This document shows, piece after piece, positions 35,601 through 48,000 of a stretch of DNA of 64,000 nt. The stretch's first letter is position 1, and every line of letters starts with the position of its first letter. The DNA lies in NCBI GenBank assembly GCA_039621445.1, contig CP154955.1:9846241-9910240 (forward strand), given 5' to 3'. The notes beneath the pieces were generated by a model that was not told the DNA's origin, searched no databases, and saw nothing but the letters and a program-made list of their open reading frames with translations. The position numbers and the translations under genes were made by a program. The DNA is from Euglena gracilis (taxonomy: Eukaryota; Euglenida; Euglenophyceae; Euglenales).

Positions 35601-38600
35601 GGGGTCTTTTTTTTTTGGCGGGGGGTTAAGTTATCGGGTCCCCGGAACTGGAATCTGTCAGGCGATGGTTTCCCTGGGTGGGGGGGGGCAGCTTGTTTTG
35701 AAGGGCCTCGTTTGCCCCCCCCCCCCCCCAGCCCTGGTCTGTCCCCAGCGGCTGGAGGTGGCTGCCGCCCCGGACCCCACGGCGGCGGACCCGGTGGCCG
35801 CGGCGGGGCCCAACACGTACCAGGCGTCCTGCCCCCGGCAGTTCGCCCTCCTGCTGCGGAAGTGGGGCCAGCCGGCTCTGACCCCTTTCTCCGGGGAGAG
35901 TGCTGCTGTCTGGGCAAAAAATATCAAACGCGGGTGCTACACAAGGGGCACACAGCACCGCACAGCACCATACAGCACAATGCACCACACACACAGCACC
36001 ACACAACACCACACAGCACCACACAGCACCACACAGCACCACACAGCACTACACAGCACCTGCACAGCACCGCACAGCACCGCTGTTTTTACAGATATTT
36101 GTCAATTCGTTGGAAGAAATTCGTCCCGAAAACATGGTTTTCGGGCATTGTTTGAAGCCCCTCCAAATTTTTTTCCGGCGCTTCCTGCCGCTTTTTTCCC
36201 ACCTGGGGGTCAACCCAGCCCGCTTCTCCCGGGGAGGTCCCTCCCCCTCCCCTCCTCTCATTTGACACCCTTCCCAGGGCGGATCGGGTGCCAGACCCCC
36301 CGGGGCTCAAAGAAGGCCGACCTCTGGTTGCCCAAAGGCGGCTGCGGCCGGCCGCATCCACTGGCGGTGTCGCGTGTACAATTGGTCCCGCGTGGCGACG
36401 TCCGTGATGCTGGGGCTGGTGGTGGGCAGCGCCTTCTGGCAGATCCAAGTCCGGGACCAGCAGACCACCCTGGCCGCTGCTGAGCTGGGGGGCTGTGGGT
36501 TGGCTGTGTCTGAAAGCCCCTCCCCTCCTCCCGGACCTCCCCTCCCCGTGCCTACGGCCAATTATTTGCCGACCTGGGCCGACCAGCCATTCTGGTTTCT
36601 GCCAATTTTCCAAAGAAACTTAGTCTTTTGCTGTTCCACAGGAAAAAAATCTGCACTGTGACCAGCGCGGCAAAAAAAATTCTTGCGCTGCGACCACCGC
36701 GTCAGAAAACACATGCTATGACCCGGGGAGTGTTTTTTTTTTTGCGCCGCGGCATGAGCGCCCCGGTGCACCAAAATGGGAAGTTCCCCGCAGAAGGTGC
36801 TACGGGCAGGCACAGAGAAGGAAAGCTGTTGGCGGCTGGGTTGGGTTGGTGGCGCTGCACCGGGGTTGAATGGAGCGTTTTGCCTGGGTGTTCTTTGTGG
36901 TCGCACCGCCGGGACCCATAGCTGCTGTGAGGGGGGGCAATCGGGGTGGGGGTGGGGGTCAAAAGAAGCTTGGCTGTGGAGGTCGCAGTTTGGTGGATGA
37001 GGGCACACACCAGTGACAACGATGCCAGCTGTTCCTTCCGACCCCATTCCAACTATTCCACACCCCGGGGTTCGATATAAGGAGGGTGTCTGGGGGGCAT
37101 GCCCCCCCCCCCCTTGACCACAGAGGACCTTGGACCCCCCTGCACCAGATTGATCCTGGGGGGAAACTGGGATTTTCGGCATTTTCGAGAATACTTTGAC
37201 CAAAAGTGCCCAAAAATGGCATTTTGACCGTTTTTGGTGGTGCTCTGCACCGGGTCGAAATCGGTCACTCTGTGGCCTGGCCAATGTTCAGGTGGGGGGT
37301 CTGTCCCCTTCTTTTCCCTTGGGGTGGGCCCGGATCTTATTGCCTTATGTCGAACCCTCCCCCCCCCCCCCCCCCCCGTCCAGTTCCTCTGGACAGCATC
37401 GCCCGGATCCGCCTTCTCCCTTGTCAGCGTGCAGTACCTCTCAATGGTCTTCATGGGCTTCCTCTTCATGAACACGGCCAGGGATGGATGGGAAGACCCC
37501 AGCAGGAGTTCTCCTCCGCTGCTCGCCACTTGGGGACGTTGCCCTCCCCCCCCTCCAGAAGGTTGGGCTCAGGCCTGGTGGTGCCCAGGCACCTATGCCG
37601 ACCGCAGCCGACCGCAGCCGACCGCAGCCGACCGCAGCCGACCGCGGCCGACCGCGGGTTTCAGGACTGTCATAGGTGGGGTGCCGACCGCAGCCGACCG
37701 CGGGTTTCAGGACTGTCATAGGTGGGGTGCCGACCGCAGCCGACCGCAGCCGACCGCAGCCGACCGCAGCCGACCGCAGCCGACCGCAGCCGACCGCAGC
37801 CGACCGCGCAACTTTTTTTCTAATTGATGTCAATTTTTCAGTGAGAATGAGGAATTAGGCTCATTTTTATCCCAGATGTTGAGATTTTTCTGGCTCATCT
37901 GGCTCATGTTGTCACTTTTGGCCACTTTTGGCCACTTTTGGCCATTTTTGGTCGTTTTTGTCCCCTTCTGGCCCATTTGTCACCATAATTCACCCATTTT
38001 GACCTATTTTGACATTTTTTGGCCACTTTTTGCCCACTTCTTGTAATTTTGGGCCATTTTGTCCTGCTCTTGGGCCATTTTGGGCCATTTTGGGCCATTT
38101 TTGACCATTTAAAGCCATTTTCGACCTTTTCTTTTGTTATTTTTGCCCATTTTTTGGTCTCTTTTTGGTCCAATTTGACCATTTTGAGCATTTTGCGCCA
38201 GTTTGTTGCCAAAAGTGAACAAAAGCTGCTAAAATGACCCAAATTGGCCAAAAGCAGGGTCATTTTGGGCCATTTTTGGCTTTTTTGGACCACTTTGGGC
38301 ATTTTTTTTTGTTATTTTTGCCTGCTTTTGGGACTTTTGGCCATTTTAACCATTTTTTGCCACTTTTAGGCCATTTTTAGGTCACGTTTGACTGCTCTTC
38401 ATGTCAAAAGCAACAAAAAGACGTTTAAAGTGGCCTGAAAGTGGCCAGAAGTGGGTAAAAAATGGCCAACAGCAGAGAAAAGTGGTCAAAAGTGGGTTAA
38501 AGAGGCCAAAAGTGGTCAAAAGAGGTCAAAGCAAAGCAAAAGCTGGCCAAAAGCAGCCAAAGCCCAGCAAAAAGTGGGCAAAGCAACAAAGTGACCAAAA

Positions 38601-40654
38601 GAAAGCAAAAGGCAGGAAATAATGGGCAAAGGCAGCAAGAATCGACCAAAAGTCGGCAACAGTGGCCAAAAGCAGTCCAAAAGCATCAAAAACTGGCCAA
38701 AAGCAGCGAAAAGTGGCCAAAAGTCGGCAACAGTGGATTGTGTGATTGTGATATATGCTCATTTTTTGTTGGCCTGCCCCCCACCTACAGCCAACTACTT
38801 TGCCGACCGCAGCCGACCGCAGCCGACCGCAGCCGACCGCAGCCGACCGCAGCCGACCGCGGGCTAAAATTTGGAATCTGTCATAGGTGCTTGGTGGTGC
38901 CTTCCGGCGGACAGTTTTTTTCTTTTCTTGCAGCACTATTAACCCTCCAAAACGGGGTCTCGGGGAGGGGGGGGTCCTGGTGGTTGGTGGGTGGGTGGGT
39001 AGGTGCCAACCTGGGCCCTGAGGGTAATTTTTAATTTGGACTGAATGGGAGTGGTTTCTCTTCATTCCATTTAATGGAGGGGCATCGGTTTTTATCGAAT
39101 GGGGAATGATTCCTTTTTTTTTCATTGTGCCTCCAATTTCGACACACGTGGCTCCTGCTTGTGAAAGAATTGTGAATTAGATTGAAATTGGATGTGTACC
39201 CCTGGGTACACACCCAGTAGTGCAATCCCAACCGCAGTTTTAAACTGATAAGGTACCAGTGCTGACGGATGGCAATTTCCCATGGGGGGGGAGGGTTGTG
39301 ATTGCTGGGACTGCTTTGCACTTGAAGCTGAAGAGAAAGCGGCTTATGTCCCTTGGGGGGGAATGATGGATGTTCACAACTGGTTCAATTGCACACTGGT
39401 TTCTGATTTTGCTTGAAATGTGAGTCCTTGGTGAGGTTGGGATGGGTGGGAACCCCGGCGGAGGAGGGTTTCCTCTATTTTCGGTGCAAATGCCGAAAAA
39501 ATTTTGGACCCCAAAATTTATCCCCCAAAGTGGGTCCCCCGACTCTCCTGGGGGGCCCCCCAGGGGGTGAGTGGGTGGGTGAGTGGGTCCTGACCCCCCC
39601 CCTCCCCCAGGGTCCTAAAAAATCCTGTGGTCCGGACCCCCTCTGGGCCAGGAAGGGAGGGGGTATGGGACACCCCCGGGCAGTGGCACAATCGGGGTCA
39701 CCGATTTTTCGACCCCAACAATCAAAGTGCCAAAACAATTTAGGCACTTTTTTGAAGATATTTGTCGCAATTTCTGAAATTCGCTGGGAGGAAAATTCAG
39801 ACTTTTTTTGGGGTTCCAGGAACCCACTGGGGTCAGGCAGTTTTGAACTGGAAATTTAAATTCCTGCTGAGAACCTACCGGAGTCCCGCCCAGGAAACTG
39901 CTCAATTTGGACAGGGGTAATTGCTATTGGAAAATTTCTGAACGCGGCTTGGTTCAGTGCATTTCCCCGCCGGTGTCGGAACCTGTCCGGGATTCTTCTC
40001 TGGCAACCTTTTTTTTTACAAAGATCAAATTCCTTCTGCTGAATGCCAAGGAATTCTTCCGATCCCAACACCGGACGGGACAGTTTCTGGGGGAGGTTGG
40101 GTTGGATCCGGGCGAACAAATCCCCCCACCCCTGAAACCCGGTGCAGGGCGTGGCAGCGCGGGAGCGCAGCGTGTACTACTGCGACAAGGCCCGGCACAT
40201 GTACTCCCCCTGGATCCTGAACGGCGTGATGGCGCTGTGGGAGCAGGACGTCGCCGAAGCTGGAGTTATGACGGGGGTAGGAGTTAAGCCAGCTATTTAA
40301 TTAATAATTAATTTAATTTAATTATTGAGTTATTAAGTTTAATTATTTAATTATTAAGTTTATTTATTATTAAGTTTTTTTCAGCCAGCCAGCCAGCAAG
40401 CAGCCTGTTTCCCCCACCCAAAATGTCCATCCTGTGAGCTGGAACCCGGGGTCTTGGTCGTCAACGCCCTGTTTGGGAATCTCTGTTGATCTGCTTCAAC
40501 AGCCTGGTGGCGATCGCCATCTTTTACCCTGCTCAAGGCCCTGGGGTAAAGTTGCAAAGAGCGGATTGTACTTGGTGCGACATGCCAGTGCGCTTTGCGA
40601 CCATGCACTTAGGTGAGGCGTTTTGATGTCAATCTTCAATGAGTGAGCTTGCAC

Positions 40655-40708
<54 letters not shown>

Positions 40709-40763
40709 CATGCATGCACGCACGCACGCACACACGCACACACGCACGCACGCAGGCAGGCAG

Positions 40764-40794
<31 letters not shown>

Positions 40795-40798
40795 CACA

Positions 40799-40830
<32 letters not shown>

Positions 40831-40890
40831 CGTACGCACGCACGCACGCACACACGCACGAACGCACGCATGCACGCACGCATGCACGCA

Positions 40891-40949
<59 letters not shown>

Positions 40950-40956
40950 GCGTGTG

Positions 40957-41023
<67 letters not shown>

Positions 41024-41646
41024 TATAAACTCTTACTTGCAATGACAGATTTTTTTCGCCCTCTGCTGCCCGAAGCCGTGGCCCTATGGTCCGGCTAAAC
41101 TCGGACATTGGCGTCATGGTCTTCTGGTATTGGAATTATATGTTGCCCAGGGAGCAGCCAGGGCCTTTAGCATCAATGAAGTGAAGCCCCCCCCCCCCTT
41201 GCTTGAGGGGGTCTGCATTGAGGGGACACCTTTTATTTGCAATCAGTTCCCAACGCACCTGAGGACACTAACACATGCACACACAAACACACCATTTCAT
41301 TCGACCCCTGGGCTGTGTCCCCAACCAAACTTGTGACACTCTTTCATTAGCAATGCCAATGTTCCATTGCTTAGCGTGCATCCTCATTTGTTCGAAACTT
41401 TGGAGTTTGGAGCCCTGATCGCCATCTTAAAAAGTATGATTTCAAACCGGCATACAGATAGACAGCTAAATAAATAACTACTAAATAGACAATTGACAAA
41501 AAATAATTTGTTGATTAATGAATGAATGAATGAATGAATGAATGAATGAATGAATGAATGAATGAATGAATGAATGAATGAATGCATGAATGAATGAGTG
41601 AATGAATGAGTGAGTGAGTGATTGAGTGAGTGAGTGAGTGAGTGAG

Positions 41647-41721
<75 letters not shown>

Positions 41722-41742
41722 CTGCGTGCGTGCGTGCGTGTG

Positions 41743-41798
<56 letters not shown>

Positions 41799-41934
41799 TG
41801 AGTGAGTGAGTGAGTGAATGAATGAATGAATGAGTGAGTGAGTGAGTGAATGAATGAATGAATGAATGAATGCATGCATGAATGAGTGAATGAATGAGTG
41901 AGTGAGTGATTGAGTGAGTGAGTGAGTGAGTCAG

Positions 41935-41993
<59 letters not shown>

Positions 41994-42014
41994 CTGCGTG
42001 CGTGCGTGCGTGTG

Positions 42015-42062
<48 letters not shown>

Positions 42063-45000
42063 TGAGTGAGTGAGTGAGTGAGTGAATGAATGAATGAGTG
42101 AGTGAGTGAGTGAATGAATGAATGGATGGATGGATGGATGGATGAATGAATGAATGAATGAGTGAATGAATGAATGTATGACTGACCGACTGATTGTCTG
42201 ACTGACTGACTGGCCGACTGATTGAATGAACGAACGAACGAACGAATGGATGGATGGATGGATGGATGGATGGATGGGTGGATGGATGAGTGAATGATTT
42301 TATAATTGATTCATACCCCTCGGGAAACTGTCCTCCACCCCCTGTACCCACTATCCTCATAGGGCCCTGTCACCTGCGCTTGTACCTGCTGACCTATCTC
42401 TAAAAGTTTTTTTTTGAGTATTTTACGGCTTTTTTTTGAAATAAAGATGACACCAAGTTGAAAATATTTACTTTTCAGTTTTCTGATCACAAATGTTGGA
42501 CAAACTCGCCTGTTTAGATTTTGTGTTTGCTGGGGAGTCGAAAAATGCCATTTCACACCCTCTGATCCGTCCTCATAGGGAACTCTCACCTCTGAATTCG
42601 CTGAGATAGTTTCCTGGGGGGAAATGACTGAATGAATAATAGATGAAAAGGAAAGAAAGAAGTAAAATCAATCAATCAATCAATCATTTGAATACAGATG
42701 AATGTATGCAAAAATGGATGGGTGGGGATATGGACGGATGAGCGAAATCCCAAAACCGTCGCTGGGCTCTGGGGGAATCAGTCCGCGAGGGCCGGACGTT
42801 GGCCTTTGTCCCCGCCCAACACCGTTGTTGTCCCTCGCCCTCCTCCCCCGCCCCACTTCGCCCCTCCCTCCCTGCCGCCGTACATTCTGTTCTCGACGCT
42901 GTTCGGGCTGCTGTGCGGGCTGCTCATGCCCGTGCAGGAGCTGGTGCTGGTGCTGATGGGGATGCTGGCCTGACCACGACTCGCTGCTGTTCCCCCTGTT
43001 GATATTTTTCTTTACCAACCCTCCCGCACCCAGCACTTGTCTCCCTTGTCACGCCCTCCTCCCCCAGGACGTCGTCACTTGGGTCCACACCACCTGACTG
43101 GTCGCTTTGGGAAGTTGTCACCAAGGGCTGCAACCACTGGGTTGTCGTGTCGAACAATTTCCTTGATTTTCTGCAGATTTTTCAAGTTTTTGGCATGCTC
43201 GACCAACATACACGAGGAATGCGTATGTGCATTTATCATCCTGTGGGAAGAATTTTGGCGCCCCCAAAAAGGGTCTTCATTTTGTTTCCTGTGAGGTTAC
43301 GCCCCCTCCCTAAGGAAGTTGTTATGTGGGCCTGCACGTGCTGACTTGTCAGGTGACAACTTCCTGGGAAGCACACACCGACCCCCTCTGGGAAACTGTC
43401 ATGCCCGAGAACCTGTCAGGGTCCCACCCTAGAAACTACTAGGGTCCCCGTTACCGGCCAACCTGTCACTATAGGAAGTTGTCAGGGTCCTTGATACCGG
43501 CCAACCTGTCATGATTGGAAGTTGCCAGGGTCCCGGTACCGGCCCACCTGTCATGTGGCAACTTCCAAGGGAGGGGGTATGGTTGCAGTTTGGGAAAAAA
43601 TGGGCCTGTTTTGTAATCTATTCAACTCGCCCCCCCCCCACGCCCAAGCCGCCGTTGCCAGGCAGCCAACCACCCTCTTTGCCCTCATGACGGGCTACCT
43701 GCTGCCCCGCACCCAGATCCCCTGGTGGTGACCAAGCGCTTCCAGCAGCCAAACCCAATCATACCCGATAATCACCAACCATTCCCTCCGATAGCCAACC
43801 ATGCCTGCCAAATCCCGTCAATTCCTGCCGATTCCCGATCACTCCCGACCATTCCCGCCACTTCCCATCGGCCCCAAACACTGCCGTGCCGGGGGCGCCT
43901 GAGGGCGGCGCTGGGTGCACTACGGCTCACCGCTGCCGTACGCGTTCCAGATCGCCACCAGCATCCAGCTGTACTGTGAGGCCGCCGCGCCGGCCGCCGC
44001 CGGCCTTGCGTTGCCGCACCATCTGCACTTCCACTCATGCTGATGGCAACTCCTTCCTCCCCTCCTCCCCTAAAAAATAACTCCCCTCGCCCGAGGTTTT
44101 GTAAACCGGCCCAGAGAGAAAGACTCATGGCGGGAGTGCACTCAGGAGGAAGAGTTTCAACACTGTTCTGGGGCGCCGATTTTTGGGGACAGCAATTGTT
44201 CCCCTGCAAAAAAGAGAAGCGATGCCGGAGAGACCCTCCCCCAGCACAGGTGGGACTGCAGGGGGGCCACTTGTGCAATGGTTGATCGGGTTATGCACAG
44301 ATCCCCCCCCCAATAAAGCTTCGGTCAGGCTTCTGCTTTAGGGTTTGCAGTCCCCGGGGGGGGGGGGGCGCGAACGCTGTGCGCTGAGGTGGAAATGAAT
44401 GTTGTAATGTGTTTTTTTTTCCCGCTGATCTTGTTTGAATTGTTTAAATTGCCTAAAAATTGGTGTTCTTGGCAGGCTTTGACGGTCCAATTTTTTTTTC
44501 CTGGCGCCCTGCATCAGTCAGTGGGGAGAAAATTGCACTAGCTTGCCCTGCTACTAGACCTCCCCACCCCCTGAGGTGGTCTAACCTTTTTTTTTCTCCA
44601 GTTGAGAGGACCCCAGCCCCCCCCCCCCCGGAGTAGCGTGGCCCAGCTAGTCGCCTGTTCCAGTGGCTAGTAAAATGGCCAACCCCCCACAAAGGCCTGG
44701 CTAGCCCAAATTGTTACCCTCCCCCTTCATGTCCGTCTTCAGGGTGGTCAAGCGTGCAGGGAGAGGGGCGAGCAGTGTAGACACCGGTGGTGGCAACTGA
44801 CAATCTGAATGGTTGGTGATCACTGATTTGTCAGCATCTTCAAGACAGTTTGTGTGCATCACTCCAAGATTTAGCCACTCAGGATCAACATGTATACGTT
44901 TTGCAACATTTCCAGCACATTCTTGTGTTTTGCACATTCTTGTGTTTTGCACATTCTTGTGTTTTGCACATTCTTGTGCTTTGCACATTCTTGTGTTTTG

Positions 45001-48000
45001 CACGTTCTTCCTCAAACATTCACTCCCACAAAATTTTGTTTTGTTTTGGGTGAATTTGGGGACGAAATCCCCACGCACCCCCCCCCCCCCCGATGTCGAA
45101 GGCGGCCTGCGGTCGACGTGGATGCCAACCACCCGGGGAACTGCACCACCTTCCCCTCACCCAGGCTTGGAATCCCTGCTGCAGGTCCTTAAGTGGGGGG
45201 GGGGGGGCTCCACCACCACCCTCCGGAGTCCTTTACCCCCTCCCCCAATGGTGTCAGGGCTGCTTTTGTCCGCTTCCCAGACAGCCTTCCATGTGTCGCT
45301 CTGCACCAGGGCAGTATGGGAATCGGCTGAACAGCCAGGGTGGTGGGGGGGGGGTCGACCCCCCCACCTCCTCCCCATATATCCCGGAGCTCCAATTCCC
45401 AAAATTATTTGCGGCACCTTCGGCGCCAGGTGGATTTGTCAAAAAATCTGTGAAAATGCTGTGGTGGGTGGGGACGTCGACCCCCCCCCCCCCACCAGGC
45501 CTTCCTGTACAGCCCTGCCCTACACCGCAATGGGGAGTCAGGGGGCCCCAACTGTAAACAACCTACATGTAAAATCCTTCAGTTTCATATCAGGGCCCCG
45601 AGGGGGGGGTTTCATGTTGGGGGTGTTGTATTTGGGTGGGGAAATGGGTGGTCGGCCCCCCCCCCCCCGCCCCGCCCACCATGGCACCTGCTTGAATAAA
45701 ATTCCTTCGGCGCCGAAAGAAAATTCTGGCCTAAAAATCAAGGTCTGGTGGGGGGGGTCCGACCACCCGTTTTCCCACCCAAATAACCCCCCCCCCCCAC
45801 TTATAAACCCCCCGGGGTTTAATGGATCCGGTTTGGTTGGCCGGCCGAAGGGGGGGTTTATAAGTGGGGGGGGTTTATAGGATCCGGAATTGTTGGTGAA
45901 AATCCGACCCCCAAAAATGACCCCGAAACCCCCTGAAATTGGCAGTTTTTGGCAAATTTGGTCAAAAATGGCATTTTTGATGATGGCCGGCCGAAAAATT
46001 GCCAAAAAATTAGTTTTTGGGTGGATTGCGGCCGAAAAAATCGTCCCCGATGGTTTCCATTTTTCTTCCTAGGGGGGGTTATAGGATCCGGTTTGGTTGG
46101 TCGGCCCGAGGGGGGGGTTTATAAGTGGGGGGGGTTTATAAGTGGGGGGGGTTATAAGTCGGGGGGTTTATAAGTGGGGGGTGGGGCTTACACCACCCCC
46201 GAACATGACGCCCCTGCCACCAGGATGGAGGTGGGCGGGGGGGGGTGGTCGCCCCCCCACCACCCATAGCGTTGCGGGGATGCTCGTATAGCCCTGCCCC
46301 CCCCCCGCTGCATTCGCCAAACCGCCAGGGGGGTGGGGTGGGGGGGTCGCCCCCCCCCCCCCCCTGCATGGTGGGTGGGTGGGGGTCGACCCCCCCCACC
46401 ACCTCCCGTATTTCCGGGAGCACCAATTTTCGACCCCAATTTTTTTTCCTGGCGCCTTCGGCGCCGGGTGGATTTGTTAAAAAAAAATCCGTGAAAACGC
46501 TACGGTGGGTGGGGGGGGTCGACCCCCCCCCCCCCCCCCCAGGCCTTAGCCCTGGGGGGGGGGTATTGGGGGTTTACCCGTGGGGGGGGCAAGGCTTGGT
46601 TGCAGTGCAGCGGAGCCTTTGCCCTTCGTTATGCGCCTCCACCCCCCCCCCCCCCCCCGGCTGGCGGGTTGGCAGTCCGAGTCTGCCCGCGGTGGTCAAC
46701 GGCACAACGGTGGATAGCCCCCTGTGGCCCGCGGTGCGCGACCGCTTCTACCTCTCGTACAATGACCGCTGGATGTACCTTGGCCGGGGTCTCGTTCCTT
46801 TTCGGGCCGACAAAGCCTCCGGTTTGTCCGTTCCCACCGCGCCAAAGCTCACCCTTGGTCTTGGTCTTGGCTGGCCTCCAGCCCCTGGGCAGAACGGGAA
46901 TCGGCCAAACAGCCAGGGTGGTGGGTGGGGGGGGGTCGACCCCCCCCCCCCCCCCGGCCTTCCTGTTTTGCCCTGGTAGGGCCAGGGGTACTCCGGGACA
47001 GGCTGTGTTTTTTAGTTGGGTGCCGACCCCACCCGGGGGGGGGCCTGCCTGGGCAGGCACTCCAAGGCACTCCAAATCCGACCCCCCCCGGGGGGGGGGT
47101 AGGGCACACGGCCAAAAGTGCCCTAGCACAGACCCGGCGCCGAAGGCGCCGGGGAGCCAAAAATGGCCTATTTTCAAAGGAATGTGCCTGGGCACAGGCC
47201 GAACTCCGACCCCCCCGAGGGGGGGGGTAGTGCCTGCCTGGGCAGGCACTACCAGGCACTCCGGGACCCACGTCCACCCAGTTATGAAGATGATATCAAA
47301 CAGAAATGAACAAAAGGCGAATAGAGCACAAGGAGGTACAATGACAGGGTGCAGTTTGACATCACAAGACAAAAAAGGACGAACGCGGTGGATGTGCTGA
47401 TGGAAAATTCCTGGGGAATGAAAATGCGGGTCCCAGTTGACAAAATGGTACTGGGGACAGCAACCCATCTGCACTCCACCCGATACAGCAGAAATAACGC
47501 AGATCGCACAAGAAGGTGACAGAGGGTCTATGTGATAGATTGGGAGGATTAAATGGACAAAAAGGGTTGGGAGATGGCACAATGCCGGAGAATCAATGAC
47601 ATTTTGTGTGGTAAGCCTGACGAAGTTACAGTGTAACGTTGCGGGAGGAGTGGTTGCACAAGCAACTCTCAACGAATGGCTTGCCCAGTGATTGAAGGGA
47701 GAATAGGAGAAATTGATGTCACAACAGGGTGATAACAGAAAAACTGAATGCAAGAAAGTATATTTGCGAGTTTTAGCTCAGATCAATATCATAGCAAGGC
47801 CCGGAGGAAAGAGTTTCAAATACAGAAAAATCAGGATCATACCCTCTAAACTTGCCAGCACATCAAAGAATATCGTTCAACCGATTCTAATTCGGGTGAT
47901 AACTTCGATATTTTTTTTATAACAATATAGCAACCATGACCAGATGAAGCACAACAAATTGGAAGTTGGTTGGAAGCAAAAAAGCCCCTTAAAGTCAAGT

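Noticed and set aside
40496-42360. Cys-Val, His-Thr, Ala-Arg and Ser-Phe-Ile-His frames
   Set aside because: CA/CGCA and GAAT/GCGT microsatellites.
44918-45011. Regular short repeats, considered as a CRISPR array
   Set aside because: Head-to-tail 17-mers without spacers, no cas genes, eukaryotic context.
46629-47753. 374-codon minus-strand frame, the longest in the window
   Set aside because: Its left part is the antisense of transporter exon 46,692-46,781 and of two hairpin elements. It has no recognisable domain of its own.
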